DNA of 64,000 nucleotides. Source: Paenibacillus antri (GTDB taxonomy: Bacteria > Bacillota > Bacilli > Paenibacillales > YIM-B00363). Position 1 is the stretch's first letter. Each line of letters starts with the position of its first letter. Shown here one piece after another: positions 50,569 through 58,049 of this stretch. Location of the stretch: NCBI RefSeq assembly GCF_005765165.1, contig NZ_VCIW01000019.1, positions 99,936-163,935 of the forward strand, given 5' to 3'. The translations under genes and the position numbers were made by a program. The notes beneath the pieces are model-generated. The model had not been told where the DNA came from. It worked only from the letters and a program-made list of their open reading frames with translations, and did not search any database.

Positions 50569-52137
50569 TTATTCGTTATAATTGTCGGGCAAGTCGTTCT
50601 CGAGAAGGACGACGGTGTGTTCGTTCGCGAACCCTTGCAGGAACTGAAGCCCTTCTTGGAGATGCTTCGCCACGCGGAAGTTCGCGTAACCGGCGGCTTG
50701 CAGCGCATCCTGCATCGGCTTCGTCTGCTTCGGCCCGACTAGAATAATATAATCGCACACCTTCGCGGCCGCTTCGGCGAAGGCATAATTGTATTCATAC
50801 TCTTTCGCGCCCAGCTCGATCATTCCGGGGGTCACGAGAATCTTCTTCTCAGGCATCTGCGCTAGCACCGCGAGCGCCGCCTTGGAGCCGACCGGATTCG
50901 AATTGAAGCTGTCGTCGAGAATCGTCAAATTCCCGTTCTTCTTGAGCTCCAACCGATGCTTGACGGGTTTGACCTTGCGGATATACATCGCCAGCTTCGG
51001 CAGCGGAATGCCCAAGGTATCGCCGACGGCGATGCACGCCAGCAGGTTTTGAATGTTGTGTTCGCCGAGCAGCGCGGTTTCGAACTCCTGAACCGCGCCG
51101 TTCCGGACCCGCACCGCGAAGGCGCAGCCGTTGCGGGAATAGCGAACGTTCTCCGCGTAATAATCCGTGTCCGGGTTGCGGCTGCCGTACGTCACGACCT
51201 TGCATCGCAGGTTCGACTTCCGCAGCTGATCGGCCACGTTCTCGTCGTCCAAATTGAGGAACGCGACGCCGTCCGCGGGCAGCGCTTCGGCGAGCTCGAA
51301 TTTGGTCGCTTTCACATTTTCCAAACTCTTGAAGGTTTCTAAGTGCTGCTCCCCGATCGCCGTAATGATGCCGTATTTCGGATGCACGATATCGCAAATT
51401 TCCTTGATGTCGCCCTTCTGCTTCGCGCCCATCTCGCTGATGAATATCTCGTGCGTCGGCTGCAGGTACGTGCGGATCGTCTTGGTGACGCCCATCGGCG
51501 TATTGTAGCTCTCCGGCGTCATGAGCACATGATAGGACTGAGACAACACCGTCGATAGAAAATGCTTCACGCTCGTCTTCCCGAACGAACCGGTGATCCC
51601 GATGACCTGCGTCGAGGCGTGCCGCTCGATTTTCTTGCGCGCATCGTTAATATAATAATTGTTGATCTGATGCTCGATCGGTTTATTGACGGTATTCGCA
51701 AGGAGGATGAAGACCGCGGGAAGCAGGGTGACCGCGTACATGGCCAAGGCTGCGAACGGTGTCCACGGCAGGAGCGCGCCGACCAAGACGACCAGCAAGA
51801 TCGCCGTCGTCGTCAGCAGCCGCTTCACGCGGGCGGTATAGACCAGCTTCTTCTTTTCGATTTCCTTCGGTACGGTCAGCGTCAAGAGCAGGAACGCCGC
51901 GATCCAAGCGATGTGACCCCATAACGGTTTGTCCATGGCGAACAGGATCAAGGGAACGATCGGCAAGACGTCCATGACGCGGATCGTTCGCTTGAAATTT
52001 CCCATGTACCAGTTCCACAGCCGCAGATTGCGGTAGGAATTCAGCTGCAGCATATGCATGCTCTTGATCAGCTTCCTGCCCGCATAGATCGCCCAGACCG
52101 CAATGCTGACGATTTGTAACACCGCTACTAGCGTCAT
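50569..52137 (-). CDS. Membrane-anchored MurF-like Mur ligase
   Basis: 522 residues. An N-terminal membrane region (about 1-150: helices near 3-18, 57-67, 72-88, 108-124 and 128-148) with the motif LQLNSYRNLRLWNW is fused to a Mur ligase core: P-loop GITGSFGKTS (180-189), SEMGAKQKGDI, GEHNIQN, the Lys/Arg region and LDDSFNSNPVGSKAALAVL (MurF-type D-Y/S-N-xNP motif), then EYEYNYAFAEAAA. MurF adds D-Ala-D-Ala to UDP-MurNAc-tripeptide in the cytosol and normally has no membrane helices, so a lipid-linked or other acceptor is conceivable. It overlaps the hydrolase gene by 4 bp and precedes ddl. Confidence 0.85.
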   Translation of the reverse strand: MTLVAVLQIVSIAVWAIYAGRKLIKSMHMLQLNSYRNLRLWNWYMGNFKRTIRVMDVLPIVPLILFAMDKPLWGHIAWIAAFLLLTLTVPKEIEKKKLVYTARVKRLLTTTAILLVVLVGALLPWTPFAALAMYAVTLLPAVFILLANTVNKPIEHQINNYYINDARKKIERHASTQVIGITGSFGKTSVKHFLSTVLSQSYHVLMTPESYNTPMGVTKTIRTYLQPTHEIFISEMGAKQKGDIKEICDIVHPKYGIITAIGEQHLETFKSLENVKATKFELAEALPADGVAFLNLDDENVADQLRKSNLRCKVVTYGSRNPDTDYYAENVRYSRNGCAFAVRVRNGAVQEFETALLGEHNIQNLLACIAVGDTLGIPLPKLAMYIRKVKPVKHRLELKKNGNLTILDDSFNSNPVGSKAALAVLAQMPEKKILVTPGMIELGAKEYEYNYAFAEAAAKVCDYIILVGPKQTKPMQDALQAAGYANFRVAKHLQEGLQFLQGFANEHTVVLLENDLPDNYNE

Positions 52138-52901
52138 TGGTTGTTCCTCTCGTTCTCTAGGAATTTATTCACGATGATTTCGAACTCTTGAGGTCTCTCC
52201 AAGTACGAGAAATGCCCGGCGTTCAGCACGGCGAGGCCGGCGTCCGGCAGCAGCGATTCCATGAGCTTCGCGTCGGCGATCGGCGTCGCAGTGTCGTGTT
52301 GCCCCCAGATCAGCAGCGTGGAGCATCGAATGCCCGGCAGCAGATGGCGCAAGTCCGTATTGACGACCCGAACGAGCGTCTGCTGCATGACCCCCGATAC
52401 GTTCTTGTAGTCCTCGGAGCCGACCCGACCCTTCATATAAGTAAGAATGCGATCCCGGTACAGATGCAGTCCCGGAAGTCTCAATACGTGCTTCACGAGC
52501 TTGTACGTGTATACTTTCACATAGTACTGCGGCTTGCGTTTCGGCTTGATGCCCGCGCTGTTGACGAGAATCATCTTCTTCACGGGATACTGCGAGGCGT
52601 ATTGAATGCTGATTCTTCCGCCGTTGGAATGTCCCACGAGAATCGGGGAGGAGATGCCGAGCTGCTCGAAGAACTTGCGGACGAACTGCGTGTACTCCTC
52701 GACGCCCCAAGGCACGGGAGGCTCCGAGCTTAACCCGAAGCCGGGCAAGTCGATCGCGTATACGCGGAAAAAGCGGGACAGATTCTCTTGAATTCTATGG
52801 AATGTGCCCAGTTCCGCCCCCCAGCCGTGCAGCAGTACGACGTCCTGTCCTTCTCCCTTCACCGAATAATGTATCTGTAGATTATCGATGGTGATGTTCA
52901 A
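52134..52901 (-). CDS. Alpha/beta hydrolase of the MurF-Ddl cassette
   Basis: 255-residue cytosolic alpha/beta-fold hydrolase. The oxyanion region is VVLLHGWGAE (about 22-31), the nucleophile elbow GHSNGG (serine about 96), the acid WGQHDTATP (aspartate about 204) and the histidine AGHFSYLERP (about 232), so the triad is complete. TTG start at 52901 after AAGGGA. It is the first gene of a coupled three-gene operon with the MurF-like ligase and Ddl; the substrate is unknown but a wall precursor or ester/amide of it is the natural guess. Confidence 0.86.
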   Translation of the reverse strand: MNITIDNLQIHYSVKGEGQDVVLLHGWGAELGTFHRIQENLSRFFRVYAIDLPGFGLSSEPPVPWGVEEYTQFVRKFFEQLGISSPILVGHSNGGRISIQYASQYPVKKMILVNSAGIKPKRKPQYYVKVYTYKLVKHVLRLPGLHLYRDRILTYMKGRVGSEDYKNVSGVMQQTLVRVVNTDLRHLLPGIRCSTLLIWGQHDTATPIADAKLMESLLPDAGLAVLNAGHFSYLERPQEFEIIVNKFLENERNNQ

Positions 52902-53107
52902 TCCTATCGCATCCCTTATGTGGTACTTAAAATAAAAAAATCATATCACACCCTCTGAACCGGGAACAACATGATCGCCGCCGCGGAGATAACCTCTGTT
53001 CTATATATGCGTCGTGCTTGTTTCGATATAACCCGAAATATCCATAGCTATGATGTCCATCGCCCCATGCGCGGATACCCTAATCATACCATGAATCGGG
53101 CAAAGGA

Positions 53108-53137
53108 AAATCCACAACCTACGGCGGTCGTGGATTT
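53108..53137 (-). terminator. Likely terminator after parR
   Basis: Stem AAATCCAC.ACC/GGT.GTGGATTT followed by TCCTTTG in the minus direction. Confidence 0.55.
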
Positions 53138-53144
53138 CTTCGCT

Positions 53145-53253
53145 TCAGTATTACCTAGCATCACTTCGCAATACCGGGGCGCACCAGCCGGCCAAGGCAA
53201 CACTTGACATGACCAGGCACCCCTTTGTAATACCGAGTATTACTCGGTATTAC
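53145..53253. repeat. Iteron cluster and 27-bp palindrome beside parR (candidate centromere)
   Basis: At 53227-53253 the arm GTAATACCGAGTA is followed by one base and its perfect complement TACTCGGTATTAC. Degenerate half-sites AGTATTACC and CAATACCGG lie at 53147-53180, and AACACTTGACAT (53199-53210) matches a sequence upstream of parM. No T-run follows, so it is not a terminator. Such AT-rich iterons are typical ParR-binding sites. Confidence 0.6.
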
Positions 53254-53266
53254 TTTGTCTTACTCG

Positions 53267-53713
53267 CTACATCCAAGCTTCGATATCGTCGTCGTCGATG
53301 TCGTCGTCGACGTTCCGCTTCGCCGCGGGAGGCTCCGCGTCCTCGATCCGCGCCGCCGGAGACTCCGGCTCCACCCGAACCTCTTGTCTCCCAGCCGCGA
53401 TCTCCGCCGTTCCTTCGCGAACGTCCCTAAGCGCTTGCATCGCTTCGACCGACGGCGCAAGACGTTCCGTTGCGGGAGCGATGTCCGGCGCGATGCCCCC
53501 CGGAACGGGCGAAGCGGTCCCCAGCACGTTCCGTTCCACCGGGATGAACGTCTGCAAATTGCGGACCCCGTTTCGCACGATTTCGTGTTCGATCAGGTAG
53601 CGCAAGGAATCCATCAGATTCGTCTGGGCATTAATCCAGTTCATGACGAGCGGATCTTCCGTTTTCTTCGTCTTTAAGCTGATGTTCTCTCCAGGTTGTT
53701 TCGTCTTTTTCAC
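53267..53713 (-). CDS. parR: ParR-like adaptor of an actin-type partition system
   Basis: 148-residue protein. The N-terminal third (GENISLKTKKTEDPLVMNW, then a helix with NLMDSLRYLIEHEIVRNG) fits the ribbon-helix-helix DNA-binding domain of Firmicute ParR proteins; the middle is Ala/Pro/Glu-rich and disordered, and the extreme C-terminus is very acidic (DDDIDDDDIEAWM), the kind of tail that caps ParM filaments. GTG at 53713 has GGAAGG eight bases before; a GTG at 53722 is possible. It follows the actin-like gene directly, with iterons on both sides of the pair. Confidence 0.8.
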   Translation of the reverse strand: MKKTKQPGENISLKTKKTEDPLVMNWINAQTNLMDSLRYLIEHEIVRNGVRNLQTFIPVERNVLGTASPVPGGIAPDIAPATERLAPSVEAMQALRDVREGTAEIAAGRQEVRVEPESPAARIEDAEPPAAKRNVDDDIDDDDIEAWM

Positions 53714-53771
53714 GCTTGCCACCTTCCGGTATCCCCTTACCTCTTGCCTTACGCCTTCTTCCTAATCTCGA

Positions 53772-54968
53772 TTAGGCCGGCTGCACGGCTTTATTCTTCA
53801 GCGCCTCGTAGATTTTCCCGCGAACGAAGGCATCCAGTCCCATCGCATTCATCTGCACCGCATAGGTCGGCGGGATGTACAACAGCTGCATCTCCCTTTC
53901 GACGCACAGCTCCTCGAGCCGCGGATAGAGCAGCGAACGCATGAGGATGCTGCCTCCGCCGTAGACGCAGATCAAGTCGATCTCGTTCCGCGTCTTGGTC
54001 AGCTGCCGCTTGACGTTCTGTACGATCTGGCGGACTTGGCTTTCGAGCGGCCGCTTCAACGTCTTGATCGCGCGGGCGTGGTACTTATGCTTCGGATTTT
54101 TGATGACGTCGCTGAAAAACTGTCTCGGGCTGTCGGGCAAGTGGATGAGCCGGTTGAACTCGTCCAGCGCTTCTTCGATGGCATATCCGGTCCCATGGTG
54201 GCTGCCGTGGACGAATTGACGGAGGAACTTGTTCCCTTCGGTAACGGGATATTCCGTCGAACCGTCGCCGATATCTACATGAAGGATCCGTTTCTCCTTG
54301 AAGTAGTTGCCATTGAACTTCTTGTCCAGCTCATAGGTTTCTACGAATTCCTCGAAAATGTCCCCTTCCCGCCAGTTGCCTTCCGCGTCCTTCTGGAGCG
54401 CGAAGATGACGGGCGTCGCTTCCGGGACGACCTTCGCGAACGGGAAGGCGATCTTGACCGCCACGCGGTGAATGCCCAGATGAACCGTTACGCGGTGGGT
54501 TCCGGTCATGAAGCGCCGCTCGAACTTCGCCGACGTCTCGTCGGTGTGCTGCGTGACCGGCAGCGCCGTGGCCATATCGACGTCCACGTCGATCTGCTCC
54601 GGTACTTTCTTCTCTTCGTCGTAAGCCTTCTGTACCGCGATCGCCGCGATCTGCGCGAGCGTGTTGACGATCGGAAGGTCCATGTCGCACTTCATATCGA
54701 TGCCGATCTGCAGGTTGTCCAACACTTCGCCGCTCTCGAGCGCGAATTTGCCGACATAATACATCCCCGGCCGCGCCGCCGGAGAATCGACCGTGACGAC
54801 CAACTGGTCCTGGAGGTTCTTAATGAAGCTCTCGGGCGCTTGCTCCTCGCTCCACGGCAGCTCGTCCACCGCGCAATTGACGTTCGGCTGCTGAATTAAC
54901 TTGCCGTCTATGATCAGATCATGTTCGCTGTTTCCGTTGTCGTTGCCTACGAAAAAATGATAATTCAT
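53772..54968 (-). CDS. parM: ParM/StbA-like actin homologue (plasmid-type segregation ATPase)
   Basis: 398-residue actin-fold ATPase that polymerises to push DNA apart. Phosphate-1 loop VGNDNGNSEHD (about 7-17), phosphate-2 HVDIGDGSTEYPV (about 231), adenosine motif VYGGGSILM (about 335) and the connecting motifs are visible; the fold matches the actin-like N-terminal family of Firmicute ParM proteins. ATG with AGGAGG eight bases upstream. parR follows 58 bp downstream. Such systems are usually on plasmids; here housekeeping genes flank it, so an integrated plasmid remnant or a chromosomal role is possible. Confidence 0.88.
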   Translation of the reverse strand: MNYHFFVGNDNGNSEHDLIIDGKLIQQPNVNCAVDELPWSEEQAPESFIKNLQDQLVVTVDSPAARPGMYYVGKFALESGEVLDNLQIGIDMKCDMDLPIVNTLAQIAAIAVQKAYDEEKKVPEQIDVDVDMATALPVTQHTDETSAKFERRFMTGTHRVTVHLGIHRVAVKIAFPFAKVVPEATPVIFALQKDAEGNWREGDIFEEFVETYELDKKFNGNYFKEKRILHVDIGDGSTEYPVTEGNKFLRQFVHGSHHGTGYAIEEALDEFNRLIHLPDSPRQFFSDVIKNPKHKYHARAIKTLKRPLESQVRQIVQNVKRQLTKTRNEIDLICVYGGGSILMRSLLYPRLEELCVEREMQLLYIPPTYAVQMNAMGLDAFVRGKIYEALKNKAVQPA

Positions 54969-54999
54969 AGAAATTCCCTCCTAATATGTAAAACCCACA

Positions 55000-55028
55000 A
55001 GTAACACTTTGACATACTCGGTGTTATT
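55000..55028. promoter_or_regulatory. ParMR-type repeat upstream of parM
   Basis: AGTAACACT and GGTGTTATT form an inverted repeat (one mismatch), and TACTCGGTGTTAT (55015-55027) matches the palindrome arm TACTCGGTATTAC near parR at 11 of 13 positions. AACACTTTGACAT (55003-55015) matches AACACTTGACAT at 53199. Its place just upstream of parM, where parC and the promoter lie in ParMRC systems, suggests ParR binding and autoregulation. Confidence 0.55.
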
Positions 55029-55092
55029 CGACAACCTCTAATGGACCCACTCCAACATTTCCCACCCCCGGTCCTACGCTCCATTGCGAAAA

Positions 55093-55143
55093 AGAGGCCG
55101 TCCCGGTCATCGCCTTCGCGTGCGACTTCCGAGACCGCCTCTC
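55093..55143 (-). terminator. Terminator after the GIY-YIG-like gene
   Basis: Stem AGAGGC.GTC/GAC.GCCTCT with a large branched loop, followed by TTTTTCG in the minus direction. Confidence 0.65.
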
Positions 55144-55185
55144 TTGCTTGTTTCCTCCGGGATGCATATTGCCCATTTTTCACGC

Positions 55186-55542
55186 CTATTGGTTCGTCAG
55201 CTTATCCGGGTTGTACCGGGCTCCGAGCTTGTTCGCGATATACGTTTCGTAAATTTCCCGCTCTACGGGGTCGTCTACGTGGCACACCTCGATCTTCGCC
55301 ACTTCGTTCCGATGGTCCTTGATCGGCGATACCGTATCTTCGAAGTGCTTCTTGATACGCTGCCGCAGCTTCCGGGCTTTCCCGACGAAGAGCAATTCGT
55401 CCTTGTCGTTATAGAACATGAAGATGCCGCCCTTCTCCCTGGTGATCAGGTGGAAGTCGGTAAAGCCGTAGATGTGGCTCAGCTCGGGAGCTTGCTGTTT
55501 GTAAATCGTGACGTCCGGCGTCGGGACCGTTATCGTAATCAT
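55186..55542 (-). CDS. GIY-YIG (UvrC N-terminal-like) nuclease domain protein
   Basis: 118 residues, a single GIY-YIG-like domain. The motif is read as GGIFMFYN...LLFVGKARKLRQRIKKHF (about 44-70), where YIG is replaced by FVG, the arginine is kept in KLRQRI, and the glutamate is in EREIYETYIANKLG. Proteins of this type in Bacillales are annotated as nucleotide-excision-repair endonucleases. ATG 55542 (MITITVPTPD) follows AGAGGAAG; the open frame to 55656 is unconvincing. Confidence 0.75.
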   Translation of the reverse strand: MITITVPTPDVTIYKQQAPELSHIYGFTDFHLITREKGGIFMFYNDKDELLFVGKARKLRQRIKKHFEDTVSPIKDHRNEVAKIEVCHVDDPVEREIYETYIANKLGARYNPDKLTNQ

Positions 55543-55642
55543 CCGTATCCACTTCCTCTTTCCATATAGAGCTTCATCGTAACATAGATGCGCGTTATTC
55601 GATAGTTTACCCATTAGAGCGGTCGACTTTTCCCGTAAGAGG

Positions 55643-56095
55643 CTACTCCTCTGCATATTTATCTTTCATGATGCTCGAGCCCGCTCCGCCGACGACCATG
55701 AGGAGCAGCGGTCCGAAGTTCCATAGGAACGACCCGCCGGCTAAGGGAATGCTCGATCCGGCGACTTTGTTCAGCAGCAGAACGCCCAGCTTGCTCGCCA
55801 ACAGAACGACGCCGAGCAGGAACAACACATCGAACGTATACTTCAGCCGCGGATACGCCAGCTTTTTGCTGTCTCGAATCACTTGTTTCGTCAACCCCTC
55901 GTCGCTTCGCAACAATTCATCGATCGTTACGCCGAACAGATCGCTCAAGTGAATGATCACTTCGATGCTCGGATAGTTCTGGCCGTTCTCCCATTTGGAT
56001 ACGGACTGTCGACTGACGAACAGCTTCTCCGCCAAATCCTCTTGGGACCATCCTCTCTTCTTTCGTTCCTGTTTCAACTTCTCGGCGAACACCAT
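55643..56095 (-). CDS. XRE-type regulator with two C-terminal membrane helices
   Basis: 150 residues: a canonical helix-turn-helix (WSQEDLAEKLFVSRQSVSKWENGQNYPS, about 16-43), a linker helix (VTIDELLRSDEG) and two membrane helices (about 88-105 and 125-142). This HTH-plus-membrane layout is common in Firmicutes and fits a membrane-tethered regulator that senses envelope state. The 3' end lies 100 bp before the GIY-YIG gene, possibly co-transcribed. Confidence 0.9.
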   Translation of the reverse strand: MVFAEKLKQERKKRGWSQEDLAEKLFVSRQSVSKWENGQNYPSIEVIIHLSDLFGVTIDELLRSDEGLTKQVIRDSKKLAYPRLKYTFDVLFLLGVVLLASKLGVLLLNKVAGSSIPLAGGSFLWNFGPLLLMVVGGAGSSIMKDKYAEE

Positions 56096-56257
56096 TCCGA
56101 CAGCCGCCTCTCTTCTTACGATGATATAGGCCCATTATTATAGCCCCCCGTAAAAATGTAAAGATCGCTATGGTTGCGAGCCTCCGCAACCGCCGGTTGC
56201 ATGAGAATTCTCTTGCATATCCGCGATCCGCAAGGGACATCCTACGTTCGAACGCAA

Positions 56258-56286
56258 AGAAAAAGCGACCCGCAACAGGTCGCTTC
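56258..56286 (-). terminator. Terminator after mqo
   Basis: Stem AAGCGACC/GGTCGCTT, followed by TTTCTTTG in the minus direction. Confidence 0.82.
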
Positions 56287-56298
56287 TTCATGCCATAT

Positions 56299-57816
56299 TT
56301 ACACGTAAGCGGGAACCTTCTTCTCTTCCGCCGCGGCGCTCGCAAGACCGAGCGTCTTCGCCGTCGAAGCGTGAATGTCCCGAACCAAGTCCGGGTTCTT
56401 CGCAAGGGATGCGCCGTACGAAGGAATCATCTCCTTCAGCTTCGGCTCCCAAGCTTGGATTTGCTGCGGGAAGCACTTCGCGATGACCTCGAGCATGACG
56501 GACACGGCGGTGGACGCCCCCGGGGACGCGCCGAGCAAGGCGGCGATCGAGCCGTCCGCGGCGTTGATGACCTCCGTGCCGAATTGGAGCGTGCCTCGGC
56601 CGGCGGCCGTATCCTTAATAATCTGGACGCGTTGGCCCGCGACGATTAATTCCCAATCTTCGCTCTTGGCGTCCGGAACGAATTCGCGCAACGCTTCCAT
56701 CCGCTGCTCCTTAGACAATAAGACCTGCTTGATCAGGTATGTCGTGAGCGACATGTTCTTCACGCCGGCCGCCAGCATCGTGACGAGGTTATGCGGCTTG
56801 ACGGAAGTGATCAGGTCGAACATGGAACCGAACTTCAGGAACTTCGGCGAGAAGCCGGCGAACGGTCCGAAGAACAAAGATTCCTGCTTGTCGATCACCC
56901 GCGTGTCCAGATGCGGCACGGACATCGGCGGAGCGCCGACCGACGCCTTGCCGTATACCTTCGCGCGATGCTTCGCGACGATCTCGGGGTTCCGGCATAC
57001 CATGAAGAGCCCGCTGACCGGGAAGCCGCCGATGCCTTTGCCTTCCGGAATGCCGGACTTCTGCAGCAGGTGGAGGCTTCCGCCGCCGCCGCCGATGAAG
57101 ACGAATTTCGCTTGACGCCGTTCGACGGCGCCGCTCTCGACGTTCCGCACTTTCAAATCCCAAGAGCCGTCGGAAGCCCGCATTATATCGTCGACTTGAT
57201 GCTTATATTGGATTTCGACGTTCTTGTTCTTCAGGTGGTCGAACAAGATACGCGTTAACGCGCCGAAGTTCACGTCCGTGCCGGACTCGATTCTCGTCGC
57301 CGCGATCGGTCCGTTCGATATCCGGTCCTTCATCATCAACGGAATCCATTCCGCCAGCTTCGCCCGGTCGTCGGAATATTCCATCCCTTGGAACAGCGGA
57401 TGGGCGGACATCGCTTCGAACCGTTTCCGCAAGAAGGTAACGTCCTGCTCTCCTTGCACGAAGCTCATATGCGGTACCGGAGAGATGAAGTCCCGCGGGT
57501 TGCGGATCAAGCTGCTGTTCACGAGATAAGACCAGAATTGCCTCGACACCTGGAACTCTTCGTTCACTTTAATCGCCTTGCTGATATCTATGGAACCGTC
57601 CGGCTTCTCGACGGTGTAGTTTAACTCGCACAACGAAGCATGCCCCGTCCCCGCATTGTTCCACTCGTTGGAGCTTTCCTCTCCTGCCGTCGCGCGGCGC
57701 TCGATCACCGTAATGCTCCAGTCCGGCATTAACTCCTTCAAGAGCGAACCCAAGGTCGCGCTCATGATTCCCGCTCCGATTAAGATCACGTCTGTTTTCT
57801 GTAGTCTATCGTTCAT
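56299..57816 (-). CDS. mqo: Malate:quinone oxidoreductase
   Basis: 505-residue peripheral-membrane FAD enzyme that oxidises malate to oxaloacetate and passes electrons to menaquinone. The FAD-binding dinucleotide fold is [18 protein letters not shown] (about 11-28), [30 protein letters not shown] is the Mqo signature region, and [17 protein letters not shown] and [16 protein letters not shown] are conserved. Length fits the family (about 490-500). Monocistronic, with an AT-rich promoter region. It can replace or complement cytosolic malate dehydrogenase in the TCA cycle. Confidence 0.96.
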   Translation of the reverse strand: MNDRLQKTDVILIGAGIMSATLGSLLKELMPDWSITVIERRATAGEESSNEWNNAGTGHASLCELNYTVEKPDGSIDISKAIKVNEEFQVSRQFWSYLVNSSLIRNPRDFISPVPHMSFVQGEQDVTFLRKRFEAMSAHPLFQGMEYSDDRAKLAEWIPLMMKDRISNGPIAATRIESGTDVNFGALTRILFDHLKNKNVEIQYKHQVDDIMRASDGSWDLKVRNVESGAVERRQAKFVFIGGGGGSLHLLQKSGIPEGKGIGGFPVSGLFMVCRNPEIVAKHRAKVYGKASVGAPPMSVPHLDTRVIDKQESLFFGPFAGFSPKFLKFGSMFDLITSVKPHNLVTMLAAGVKNMSLTTYLIKQVLLSKEQRMEALREFVPDAKSEDWELIVAGQRVQIIKDTAAGRGTLQFGTEVINAADGSIAALLGASPGASTAVSVMLEVIAKCFPQQIQAWEPKLKEMIPSYGASLAKNPDLVRDIHASTAKTLGLASAAAEEKKVPAYV

Positions 57817-57926
57817 GATTACCGTCCTTTATCCCCTACGATTTGCAGAAAGGATGTAGGAACCGAATTCGTCACACATCTTTTCTGGATCAACTATTAC
57901 CTTATCATAGTTTATCACTATTTTAG

Positions 57927-57932
57927 ATTATA
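57927..57932 (-). promoter_or_regulatory. -10 box of mqo in an AT-rich region
   Basis: Consensus TATAAT in the minus direction. It sits in about 100 bp of unusually AT-rich DNA (57880-57980), and downstream TAGT/ACTA inverted repeats (57905-57925) could be a regulator site. Confidence 0.5.
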
Positions 57933-58025
57933 ATATTTATCGAATTTTTAACAGAAACGCGCGATCGGTTCATTCTCCCCAATTTTTTTTACTAATCATA
58001 TGCGCAAATCTGGAAAATGACATAG

Positions 58026-58044
58026 AAAAAGGGCCTCGCGGCCC
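58026..58044 (-). terminator. Terminator after the multicopper oxidase
   Basis: Stem GGGCC-GCGA-GGCCC followed by TTTTTC in the minus direction. Confidence 0.8.
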
Positions 58045-58049
58045 CTCCT

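Larger units (their letters stand above)
52902..53266. other. Intergenic region with ParMR-associated repeats
   Basis: 365 bp without a gene between the hydrolase start and the parR stop. It holds a -10-like TATGAT of the hydrolase operon at about 52951-52956 (minus direction), the parR terminator, and the repeat cluster at 53145-53253. The first 200 bp hold nothing else I can recognise. Confidence 0.6.

Noticed and set aside
49372..52901. Vancomycin-resistance (van) operon
   Set aside because: No VanH, VanX, VanY, VanT or VanRS genes are present, and the Ddl omega loop keeps the K-Y pair of D-Ala-D-Ala ligases.
53227..53253. Terminator after parR
   Set aside because: The palindrome is AT-rich and has no T-run on either side; a protein-binding site is more likely. 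A separate hairpin at 53108-53137 is a better terminator.
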